A stretch of 5,512 bases of DNA from NCBI GenBank assembly GCA_947461915.1, contig CANHNG010000141.1, forward strand, positions 1 through 5,512. The letters are read 5' to 3'. Positions within the stretch are counted from its first letter, which is position 1. The number at the start of each line of letters is the position of its first letter. Positions 1-5,512 of this stretch are shown here, piece after piece. The notes beneath the pieces are model-generated. The model worked only from the letters and a program-made list of their open reading frames with translations. It did not search any database and was not told where the DNA came from. The DNA comes from Flavobacteriaceae bacterium. Lineage in GTDB: Bacteria > Bacteroidota > Bacteroidia > Flavobacteriales > Flavobacteriaceae. The translations under genes and the position numbers were made by a program.

Positions 1-29
1 AGAATAGGTTGGAACTTTTTTAAATTCAT
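1..29 (-). CDS. Start of a further operon gene, cut by the window edge (likely ATP-synthase-associated)
   Basis: An ATG at 29-27 on the minus strand opens a frame reading MNLKKFQPI and then leaves the window at base 1 without a stop. It begins 7 bases after the TAA of the AtpZ/AtpI-type gene, the spacing expected of the next gene in the same operon. Only nine full codons are visible, so no family can be assigned from sequence. By position, a second small ATP-synthase-associated membrane protein or an Fo subunit is plausible, because such genes often follow AtpZ/AtpI in flavobacteria. That is inference only, and a frame this short could occur by chance. Confidence 0.4.
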
Positions 30-36
30 TTGGTTA

Positions 37-270
37 TTATGTCGATTTGTTAATCTCTTTAAGTTGTCTATTGATATTGTAAAATGCGATGGCAACTCCA
101 ACTAAAGTAAGGATTTTGACATAAATATGATGTGGATTTGGGTATTTCTCGTCCAACCAATTTCCAAAATACGAAAACAGAAATATGATTGCTCCCATTT
201 GGATGGGAATATTAATAAGAGCAAGCCACTTATTATTGTTTTGCTTCTTCGGGTTTTGGTTGTCCGTCAT
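37..270 (-). CDS. AtpZ/AtpI-type small membrane protein (F1Fo ATP synthase accessory)
   Basis: This is a 77-residue protein with a polar, Asn/Lys-rich N-terminus (residues 1-14) and two predicted membrane helices at about 16-36 and 50-65. Between them is a short loop carrying GNWLDEKYPNP (37-47), and the tail is basic. Two helices, a Gln-Met-Gly (24-26) in helix 1 and a G-x-W-L-D turn are the pattern of the AtpZ/AtpI family. Members of that family are encoded at the head of ATP synthase operons and are linked to c-ring assembly or Mg2+/Ca2+ supply. The ATG at 270 is preferred to the TTG at 276 two codons earlier. The start lies inside the bactofilin gene, giving a 38-base overlap in another frame, so translation is probably coupled to the upstream gene. 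The family call rests on topology and short motifs; the assignment to ATP synthase would be firmer if atpB/atpE follow to the left. Confidence 0.75.
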   Translation of the reverse strand: MTDNQNPKKQNNNKWLALINIPIQMGAIIFLFSYFGNWLDEKYPNPHHIYVKILTLVGVAIAFYNINRQLKEINKST

Positions 271-643
271 TTGCAATGTGGTTTTTAGAAATGGTCTTCA
301 TCATACAAGATGCACTAAAGTCAGCACCGGGCTCCACGGATAATTTTCCGCAGACTACCTCGCCATAAATACTGGCTTTATGCTTTACATTCAGTATTTC
401 GGCAACGTGAATTTTTCCATCGAATTTTCCTTCTATGTCGGCATTCCTGCATATAATATCTCCGGTAACACTTCCTGCCGGTCCGATAACTATTTTCCCT
501 TTCGATTGAAAATTTCCTGTTAATTCCCCATCAAGCCTGAAATCAGCATGCGAAATTATATCTCCCTTTATTGTTGTTCCTTCAACAATTCTGTTTGTCT
601 TCCCTAAAAGATCAGTATATGATTTGGTTTTTTTATCAAACAT
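233..643 (-). CDS. Bactofilin (polymer-forming cytoskeletal protein)
   Basis: This 136-residue protein has the bactofilin architecture: a short polar N-terminus (1-15), a central domain of about 95 residues (16-112) built of short beta repeats, and a Pro/Glu/Lys tail (127-136). Family hallmarks include the opening RIVEGTTIKGDI (18-29), followed by DGELTGNF (38-45), GSVTGDI (57-63), IEGKFDGKI (70-78) and SIYGEVV (91-97). These are regularly spaced Gly turns of a right-handed beta-helix. Bactofilins polymerise without nucleotide, often on the inner face of the membrane, and serve as scaffolds for envelope synthesis, shape or polar machinery. The specific job here is unknown. Its ATG lies 3 bases after the sprE stop, and its end overlaps the AtpZ/AtpI-type gene, so all three are very likely one transcript. 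Its length is normal for a minimal single-domain bactofilin. Confidence 0.92.
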   Translation of the reverse strand: MFDKKTKSYTDLLGKTNRIVEGTTIKGDIISHADFRLDGELTGNFQSKGKIVIGPAGSVTGDIICRNADIEGKFDGKIHVAEILNVKHKASIYGEVVCGKLSVEPGADFSASCMMKTISKNHIANDGQPKPEEAKQ

Positions 644-646
644 ACT

Positions 647-3439
647 TTACTGCTTTGAAGGGGGATTGGCATTTGGGGCGTCACCACTTATTGGAATTGC
701 CAAATCAGCACTCTTAGCTGCCGGTGTCTTTTGGATTGGCAATACTTGGGTTGGATTTAATGACTGTGAGGCTTCTTGCTCAGGAGCAGTTAGTTGATCT
801 GGAACAGCAACAGTTTTTGGTTGTGCCAAATATTCTGAAAGGTTTTTCTTGATTTGGATCACCTTATAATTTTCCCCTGAAACCACAATACCAGGTTCGC
901 CAACTTTAAATTTTTCTTTTAATGCAGTGACAATGGCATTTCCATAAGCTTGCGAATTTATACCATGAATGCTGACGAAAATTTCTTTTCCGGTATAATT
1001 ATCACATGAGTAGGATAATATCTTATGAACCTCTTTGGCAAGAAAAGCGTTTATTTTTCCCTCTAGTAGATTTAGCGTTTTCTCGTCATGAGCGGTTAAT
1101 TTATAAATGATTTTCCAGTTTTTCGTATCCGTGGCACTAAATGCCATATTTTCAAGAAGCGGAATTTCAGTTGTTACTATTTCCTGTGCTTTTTTGCCTT
1201 CCTCACTATTCGGGTAATTGTCGGCAACATATTGCATGGCACTTTTATAGGCTTCTAATCCTTGAAGTTTTCCAATGGCATTTGCCTTGAGCAATTCAAA
1301 TTTAGGCACGATTTCATTCCCTGAATATTGTGTTATCAATTCCTCTAACTGTTGCAAAACAGTAGGAAATTGTTCTTGTTGATACAATCGATACAATTTG
1401 TTATACACCATCGCTGAATTTTCATTTTCAGAAAGCGTATTTTGAGTTGAATTATTTATAATTTGAGTATATCGAGAATTTGGATATCGGGAAGAAATCC
1501 TGTTTTTCATCTCTTCAGCCTTGACACTATTGGTAATTTGGTATATCTTAAACAAATTGTACATCGCAGGAAGCACCAACTTTTCTTCAGGATTCTGTTG
1601 TAATAACTGTTCGAGCTTGTTGCTCGCCAATTCATTTTCCTTAAATTTTTCCTTGTAAATGACTCCAAGTTGATAATAGGCAAAATTGCGTTCCTTAGCA
1701 ATGCTGTCTGTCTCTATTTGTGTTTTTGGAAGTTGTTTCAGATAGTATTCTGCAGTGTATTTTTCTTCCACTGCTTTTTCTACTGTCAATTTGGTTTCTG
1801 CCATTTTGTTATGGTCGCTTAGGGTGTCCTTAACCATTGTGTCACTGGTACTAGATGATAATCTCCAATTACCATTTACGGATCTACTTCCCCATATTTT
1901 TTTAAATTCCAATTTCCCAAAGGCTACCAAAGAAGGATTATAAAAATAAAAAGTGCTTGCCGTTTGATTTAAGGAAGCATTGTCCATTGCGGGAGGTGCC
2001 ATAGACACTTTTTTAATGGGTTTCCCTGCGGCGTCTTGAAGGGCAACATTCTGACTTTGCAAATCGGGGTTGCCATTGTTCGCGGCATTTTCGAGTTTTT
2101 CCTTTTGTTTTTCCAAAGCAATTCTCTTAATTTCGTCATTCTTTTTTAGAGCTTCTATATACTTGTCAAAATAAATAGTCCTTTCTGATTCCGAAAGTGA
2201 TACTACATTAATGATACTGTCATTTCTCTTGGCGACATTCTCATATTGTATGACCTCGTCTAAATCTTTCCTTACTTTTTGAATATGAATATACTCTCTT
2301 GTTTTGACGTCCAACTTAACAAGTGTGCTGTCATAATACTTTGCCGCATTTTGATAGTCGGTGTTTTTAAAATACATATTTCCAATGTTCCTATAATTAG
2401 ACGCAACTAAATACGGGTCAGTAGATTTTTTTCTTAAAGAGGTATTGTAAAACTCCAAAGCTAGCTTTTGATGGTTACTTTTATCATAAAAAGCCCCCAG
2501 TTGATGAAAAATTACGTCTAGAAAAGGTCTGTTTTCCCTGTCTTTAATTAAGTCATTGTAGGTTTTTAAAAAAGCCGTCGTGTCTCCTTTTTGGAAATCA
2601 AACAATTGGGCTTTTTTGGCTTGGGCCTGAATAATGTACTTCCTTTCCGATTTTCTTTTCATCACAATAACCGATTGAAAGCTTTCCACAGCACTGTCTT
2701 TTTTTCCTAATTCTTCGTAAAGTTGTCCCAAGATGAATCGATATCTTGCTCTTTCAGCATTCACTTTGGTGAATTTTTCTGCAATTTTTAATTTCGCCAC
2801 GGCACTATCCTTTTCTTCCAAATTCAAAAAAGACTCTGATAGCAATGCGTTGGCATCTGCAATATCTTGATTTTTCAAAGTTTTATAGCTCAACAGTCTA
2901 CTTATGTTTTTTACCACTTGGGCATCATTTCCCAAACGCATATTAGTTTTTTCACGCCATATTTTGGCTTGATAAATGTTGCTACTGTTGGGATATTTGT
3001 ATAAAATATAATTGAAGGCATCTAAAGCGGGAACAAATCTTTGGTCATAATATCGCGATTTTCCGAGCAGCAAATAGGCTTCGTCTATTTGACTATTTCT
3101 TTCTCTTCCGGCAATGTTCATGGAATGTTTCTGAATTGCCTTAGTTGCTTTGGTTTCGGCCAATTCAAAATCAGTGTTTTTGGGTTTTGCCTCGGCAGGG
3201 AAATCATCATTGATCTGCATGCTTTCAACTGGTAATCGCTTCCAAAAATTGTCTTTGGCATCCGCCTTTATGGCTAGCATTCCTTTGTCCAGTCCTATTT
3301 GACCGTTATACAAAATATTGTATTTTGTGCTTAAAGCATGGGAATTTCTGGATAGGAAATTGTCTCTTTTGGTAGAGCAAGCAACCAAAACAAGCAAAAA
3401 TATAAGAGAGAATATGTGTTTAAATATCTTGGTTTTCAA
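647..3439 (-). CDS. sprE: SprE/PorW-type TPR lipoprotein of the type IX secretion system and gliding machinery
   Basis: This is a 930-residue lipoprotein. A basic N-terminus and hydrophobic stretch (about 9-20) lead to the lipobox LVAC with the lipidated Cys at 21. The sequence after it, STKRDN, lacks the acidic pattern of Bacteroidota surface-export signals, so it probably faces the periplasm from the outer membrane. TPR-like helices lie at about 118-170, 232-262, 307-337 and 347-376. Next come a charged, probably coiled-coil segment (420-452) and a conserved-looking aromatic beta part (494-530, with STFYFYNP and FKKIWG). A second helical-repeat block covers about 585-745, then a small alpha/beta domain (about 775-868) and a Pro/Ala/Gln-rich tail (872-930). 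SprE of Flavobacterium johnsoniae and its counterpart PorW of Porphyromonas gingivalis are required for T9SS secretion, and in gliders for motility; PorW is thought to connect the periplasmic ring to the Sov translocon. Translation must begin at TTG (3439), because an in-frame TGA sits six codons upstream with no ATG between, and the next internal Met (residue 54) would remove the signal peptide. It is the first gene of the operon. Confidence 0.9.
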   Translation of the reverse strand: MKTKIFKHIFSLIFLLVLVACSTKRDNFLSRNSHALSTKYNILYNGQIGLDKGMLAIKADAKDNFWKRLPVESMQINDDFPAEAKPKNTDFELAETKATKAIQKHSMNIAGRERNSQIDEAYLLLGKSRYYDQRFVPALDAFNYILYKYPNSSNIYQAKIWREKTNMRLGNDAQVVKNISRLLSYKTLKNQDIADANALLSESFLNLEEKDSAVAKLKIAEKFTKVNAERARYRFILGQLYEELGKKDSAVESFQSVIVMKRKSERKYIIQAQAKKAQLFDFQKGDTTAFLKTYNDLIKDRENRPFLDVIFHQLGAFYDKSNHQKLALEFYNTSLRKKSTDPYLVASNYRNIGNMYFKNTDYQNAAKYYDSTLVKLDVKTREYIHIQKVRKDLDEVIQYENVAKRNDSIINVVSLSESERTIYFDKYIEALKKNDEIKRIALEKQKEKLENAANNGNPDLQSQNVALQDAAGKPIKKVSMAPPAMDNASLNQTASTFYFYNPSLVAFGKLEFKKIWGSRSVNGNWRLSSSTSDTMVKDTLSDHNKMAETKLTVEKAVEEKYTAEYYLKQLPKTQIETDSIAKERNFAYYQLGVIYKEKFKENELASNKLEQLLQQNPEEKLVLPAMYNLFKIYQITNSVKAEEMKNRISSRYPNSRYTQIINNSTQNTLSENENSAMVYNKLYRLYQQEQFPTVLQQLEELITQYSGNEIVPKFELLKANAIGKLQGLEAYKSAMQYVADNYPNSEEGKKAQEIVTTEIPLLENMAFSATDTKNWKIIYKLTAHDEKTLNLLEGKINAFLAKEVHKILSYSCDNYTGKEIFVSIHGINSQAYGNAIVTALKEKFKVGEPGIVVSGENYKVIQIKKNLSEYLAQPKTVAVPDQLTAPEQEASQSLNPTQVLPIQKTPAAKSADLAIPISGDAPNANPPSKQ

Positions 3440-3452
3440 TGGGAAACGTGTT

Positions 3453-3481
3453 TGTCATTTAACTTTAAAAAGTGTCATTTA
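3453..3481. repeat. Direct repeat pair TGTCATTTA upstream of sprE
   Basis: The 9-mer TGTCATTTA occurs exactly at 3453-3461 and 3473-3481, a 20-base period, or about two helical turns. It reads TAAATGACA on the sprE strand. The nearer copy ends 13 bases before the TTG start and also supplies the in-frame TGA stop upstream of it. This placement in the probable 5' leader would suit a binding site, but in AT-rich DNA a 9-base pair can arise by chance. Confidence 0.4.
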
Positions 3482-3630
3482 GTATAAAGACTGGTAAAAA
3501 TACGTTTCTTTTTGAATTATAGAAATTTAAACGGCAAAAAAGGTTTCCAGTTCCGGTAATCTTCAACTATCCATTCTGGTATAAACTATAAATTATTGGA
3601 ACTTTAGGGTTAAAATGAAATATATCCCGT

Positions 3631-3654
3631 TTTATTTGTCGGATTTATTTGTCG
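3631..3654. repeat. Near-tandem direct repeat TTTATTTGTCG in the reductase promoter
   Basis: An exact 11-base unit, TTTATTTGTCG, occurs at 3631-3641 and 3644-3654, separated by only GA. The first copy contains the TTTG used as the -33 element, and the second lies in the spacer just before the -7 box. It could be an operator overlapping the promoter or a simple slippage duplication; sequence alone cannot decide. Confidence 0.6.
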
Positions 3655-3667
3655 TTTCCTATTTTTG
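3635..3667 (+). promoter_or_regulatory. Bacteroidota-type sigma promoter for the reductase gene
   Basis: TTTG at 3635-3638 is followed after 21 bases by TATTTTTG at 3660-3667. This fits the phylum's consensus of a -33 TTTG/TTG, a spacer of about 17-23 bases and a -7 TAnnTTTG box exactly. Transcription would start around 3671-3675, leaving a leader of only about 10 bases before the ATG at 3682. The short A-rich leader agrees with the absence of a Shine-Dalgarno site. Confidence 0.65.
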
Positions 3668-3681
3668 TAAAAAATATTTTC

Positions 3682-4734
3682 ATGCCATTATTCAAAAAAC
3701 TTGTCATAAAAGAAATAAAACGCGAGACCAAGGACGCTGTTTCTATACTTTTTAACGTACCTGAGGAATTTAAATCCCATTATACTTTTATTGCCGGTCA
3801 ATATGTCAATTTAAGATTAACGCTGGACGGACAGGAAATTCGCCGTGCCTATTCTATTTGTGCTGATCCTGAAAGCGGTGAACTAAGAATTGCGGTGAAA
3901 GCCGTGAAAAACGGAAAATTCTCCCAGTTTGCGAACACTAAACTAAAAGTAGGTGATGTTCTTGAAGTGGGAAAACCAGAAGGAAAATTCACTTTTGAAC
4001 CTCACACCGACCGCCGGAAAAACTATGCTGCTTTTGTGGCTGGTAGCGGAATTACGCCTGTAATTTCTATTCTGAAATCCGTTTTGAAAAGTGAACCACA
4101 AAGTTCTTTTGTTTTGGTTTACGGCAATAAATCACCTAAAGAAACCATTTTTCATCAAGAATTACACGAATTGCAATCCAATTATACGGGCCGATTCTTT
4201 GTTCATTACGTTTTCAGTCAAGCAAAAGCAGATGGAGCCCTTTTTGGTCGAATCGACAAAGCTGCCGTAAATTTTGTGTTGAACAACAAGCATGCGGCAT
4301 TAGAATTCGACAAATTCTATTTGTGCGGTCCCGAAGAAATGATCAACACCGTTTCTAAGGCATTAAAAGAACACAACATCAGCGAATCGGCTATTAAATT
4401 TGAATTATTCTCCACTTCATCTCTCGAAAATAAAGTGGTAAGTTCTAATGAAGGCCATACCAAAATTACCATTAGGGTTGATGATGAGGAAACGACTTTC
4501 GAAATGTCTCAGAAACAAACCATACTCGAAGCGGCACTCAAACAAGGAGTTGATGCTCCGTATTCTTGTCAAGGCGGTATTTGCAGCAGCTGCCTGGCAC
4601 GAGTAAAATCAGGAACTGCCGAAATGAAGAAAAACTCCATCCTTACTGATAGTGAAATCGCGGAAGGTTTAGTGCTCACCTGCCAAGCGCATCCTACCTC
4701 TGAAACTGTTGTGGTGGATTATGATGACGTTTAA
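3682..4734 (+). CDS. PaaE-type flavin reductase with C-terminal [2Fe-2S] ferredoxin domain
   Basis: This 350-residue protein moves electrons from NAD(P)H through a flavin to a [2Fe-2S] cluster and on to a partner oxygenase or other acceptor. The three domains in order are an FAD-binding beta-barrel (about 1-108) with the flavin motif RAYS (55-58), a nucleotide-binding domain (about 113-235) with GSGITP (121-126) and CGPEEM (215-220), and a plant-type ferredoxin domain (about 260-350). The cluster ligands are Cys296, Cys301, Cys304 and Cys334 (C-x4-C-x2-C-x29-C), all present. Order and length match PaaE/PaaK, the reductase of phenylacetyl-CoA epoxygenase, and related Hmp-like reductases. No paaABCD genes are visible in the window, so the partner is unknown and no symbol is given. 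The ATG at 3682 is chosen over an in-frame TTG at 3649, because the promoter's -7 box lies between them and the family similarity begins at MPLFKKL. It appears to be a single-gene unit ending at the shared terminator. Confidence 0.9.
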   Translation: MPLFKKLVIKEIKRETKDAVSILFNVPEEFKSHYTFIAGQYVNLRLTLDGQEIRRAYSICADPESGELRIAVKAVKNGKFSQFANTKLKVGDVLEVGKPEGKFTFEPHTDRRKNYAAFVAGSGITPVISILKSVLKSEPQSSFVLVYGNKSPKETIFHQELHELQSNYTGRFFVHYVFSQAKADGALFGRIDKAAVNFVLNNKHAALEFDKFYLCGPEEMINTVSKALKEHNISESAIKFELFSTSSLENKVVSSNEGHTKITIRVDDEETTFEMSQKQTILEAALKQGVDAPYSCQGGICSSCLARVKSGTAEMKKNSILTDSEIAEGLVLTCQAHPTSETVVVDYDDV

Positions 4735-4753
4735 AACAACTTTAATGATAAAC

Positions 4754-4784
4754 AAAAACTTACCTTTTCAGGGAAGTTTTTTTT
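4754..4784. terminator. Bidirectional intrinsic terminator between convergent genes
   Basis: AAAAACTTACC (4754-4764) pairs with GGGAAGTTTTT (4771-4781) with one mismatch, around a six-base TTTTCA loop. On the plus strand the stem runs into eight Ts (4777-4784). On the minus strand it runs into TTTTTG. It therefore can end both the reductase transcript (stop at 4734) and the glycosyltransferase transcript, whose TAA (4785-4783) overlaps the foot of the stem. Confidence 0.75.
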
Positions 4785-5512
4785 ACTTTAGGGAAAGTGT
4801 AATTTTTTCAACAACATTTATTGGCAAAATCGTCCGAATCGCATTTTCATAACCTGCCACTTTTTTATTCCCATATACCGAAGTGGGTAATTTTGGGAAC
4901 AGACCTATATCAGCCGTCAAGGCATTTCCCAACGGTTGGTTGAAAGGCGAAAAACCAGCAAAAGGATGCGTGGCACCCCAAAGCGTGATGACTTTTACGC
5001 CAAGCATGGCCGCCAAATGGGCATTCCCGGAATCCATCGAAAGCATCACATCGAGATTGCTGATGAGTTGCAATTCTTGTTTGAACTTGAGTTGCCCGGC
5101 AACAACAATTACGTTTTTTTGGTCTTTTGAAAGCGAATGGAGCAATTCTATTTCTTTTTTCCCTCCCGCAAAAAGTAGGATTTTATCGGTTTTGATTGAA
5201 GCTAATTTATCGATGACCTGTTGCATTAAATCCAAAGGATATACTTTGGAATCGTATTGCGCAAAAGGCGCAATTCCAATTAATTTCTGGTAGTTCTCTC
5301 CAATTAAATCGACTATTTCTGTGTCTAATTTTTGTTTTGGCGGAAATACCGGATTCGATAAATCTAGAGAAAAACCTAGTTGCTCAAACACGGTGGCATA
5401 TCGTTCAAACATCGTAGACAATGGTTTGAAAATTTTGTTTTCGGCTCGTGTTAAAGCTGCTTTTTCGGCTCTGCCTTTGTCAACAGTTGCCGTTTTTATT
5501 CCACTAAAAGAA
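4783..5512 (-). CDS. Glycosyltransferase family 9 (heptosyltransferase-like), 5' end outside the window
   Basis: The frame is open from the TAA at 4785-4783 to the right edge, giving 242 visible C-terminal residues. The TTG at 5421 and ATG at 5412 are internal, because in-frame coding (GIKTATVDKGRAEKAALTR and onward) continues upstream of them to base 5512. The visible part is mostly the C-terminal Rossmann domain of GT-B glycosyltransferases of family 9. It shows IGIAPFAQYDSKVYP, a LLFAGGKKEIELL strand-turn, and the donor-site block MDSGNAHLAAMLGVKVITLWGATHP, with MDSGNAH encoded at 5037-5017. Family 9 enzymes such as WaaC/WaaF transfer sugars, classically ADP-heptose, to lipopolysaccharide core. 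In flavobacteria the donor is generally unproven, so the substrate is left open. Full members are about 340-350 residues, so roughly 100 N-terminal residues are missing here. It converges on the reductase gene. Confidence 0.88.
   Translation of the reverse strand, partial: SFSGIKTATVDKGRAEKAALTRAENKIFKPLSTMFERYATVFEQLGFSLDLSNPVFPPKQKLDTEIVDLIGENYQKLIGIAPFAQYDSKVYPLDLMQQVIDKLASIKTDKILLFAGGKKEIELLHSLSKDQKNVIVVAGQLKFKQELQLISNLDVMLSMDSGNAHLAAMLGVKVITLWGATHPFAGFSPFNQPLGNALTADIGLFPKLPTSVYGNKKVAGYENAIRTILPINVVEKITLSLK

Larger units (their letters stand above)
3440..3681. other. Divergent intergenic region between sprE and the reductase gene
   Basis: This AT-rich stretch lies between the minus-strand sprE start and the plus-strand reductase start, and must hold promoters for both directions. 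The plus-strand promoter is clear. For sprE I find only weak -7-like matches on the minus strand, for example TATTTTTA over 3502-3495, which has no TTTG at a suitable distance upstream, so the sprE promoter is left unassigned. Two pairs of short direct repeats lie at the two ends of the region. I see no tRNA, riboswitch or strong hairpin. Confidence 0.7.

Noticed and set aside
1507..1701. 64-codon minus-strand frame inside sprE
   Set aside because: It overlaps a strong TPR-coding part of sprE in another frame and has no promoter or recognisable content. The short plus-strand frames at 1755-1943, 3041-3235 and 4936-5130 are rejected on the same grounds.
3495..3537. Possible sprE promoter on the minus strand (TTTTTG near 3540-3535, TATTTTTA at 3502-3495)
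   Set aside because: The spacer is about 32 bases, well outside the 17-23 range, and the -7 box lacks its final G, so it was not listed as a promoter.
3649..3681. 11-codon N-terminal extension of the reductase from a TTG
   Set aside because: The -7 promoter box (3660-3667) lies within it, so the transcript would start downstream; the ATG at 3682 gives the normal family N-terminus.
3615..3755. 46-codon plus-strand frame starting with ATG at 3615
   Set aside because: It spans the reductase promoter and runs out of frame into its coding sequence, with no recognisable protein features.
4883..5293. 136-codon open frame on the plus strand
   Set aside because: It lies wholly antisense to the well-supported family 9 glycosyltransferase and its translation resembles no protein; it is Cys/Ser-rich, as expected of a shadow frame.
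5410..5421. Glycosyltransferase start at TTG 5421 or ATG 5412
   Set aside because: Coding continues in frame upstream to the window edge with family-like sequence, so these are internal codons.
1..5512. CRISPR array, insertion sequence, tRNA/rRNA or defence system
   Set aside because: No regularly spaced repeats, terminal inverted repeats with transposase, cloverleaf-like sequence or nuclease/toxin genes were seen; the window is nearly filled by ordinary chromosomal genes.

Overview
The window looks like a chromosomal segment from a gliding, flavobacterium-type member of the Bacteroidota. The DNA is AT-rich, and Shine-Dalgarno-like sequences are lacking before the starts. One promoter matches the Bacteroidota -33/-7 form (TTTG, spacer, TAnnTTTG). 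One gene encodes an SprE/PorW-type lipoprotein, a component of the type IX secretion system (T9SS), which is confined to this phylum. The genus is an inference from gene content and protein character, not from a search.

Layout. The left 3.4 kb is one minus-strand operon, read from right to left: sprE/porW (930 aa TPR lipoprotein, TTG start), then 3 bases later a bactofilin gene, then a small AtpZ/AtpI-type membrane protein gene whose start overlaps the bactofilin end by 38 bases. After 7 more bases comes the start of a further reading frame that leaves the window at base 1. In flavobacteria the F1Fo ATP synthase genes commonly follow an AtpZ/AtpI gene, so the operon probably continues into atp genes, but this cannot be seen here.

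A 242-base divergent region (3440-3681) separates this operon from a plus-strand gene for a PaaE-type flavin reductase with a C-terminal plant-type [2Fe-2S] domain (3682-4734). The region holds a good Bacteroidota promoter for the reductase and two short direct-repeat pairs. The reductase then converges on a minus-strand family 9 glycosyltransferase gene whose 5' part lies beyond base 5512. A 48-base gap between the two stops holds a hairpin with T-runs on both strands, a likely shared terminator.

Functionally, the left operon joins three cell-envelope themes: T9SS/gliding (SprE), a polymer-forming scaffold (bactofilin) and ATP synthase assembly (AtpZ/AtpI). The two right-hand genes are independent units, one for redox and one for surface-glycan synthesis. 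All five substantial genes belong to recognised families. I see no mobile element, RNA gene, CRISPR array or obviously new system; the points worth a second look are gene arrangement, start codons and short repeats.
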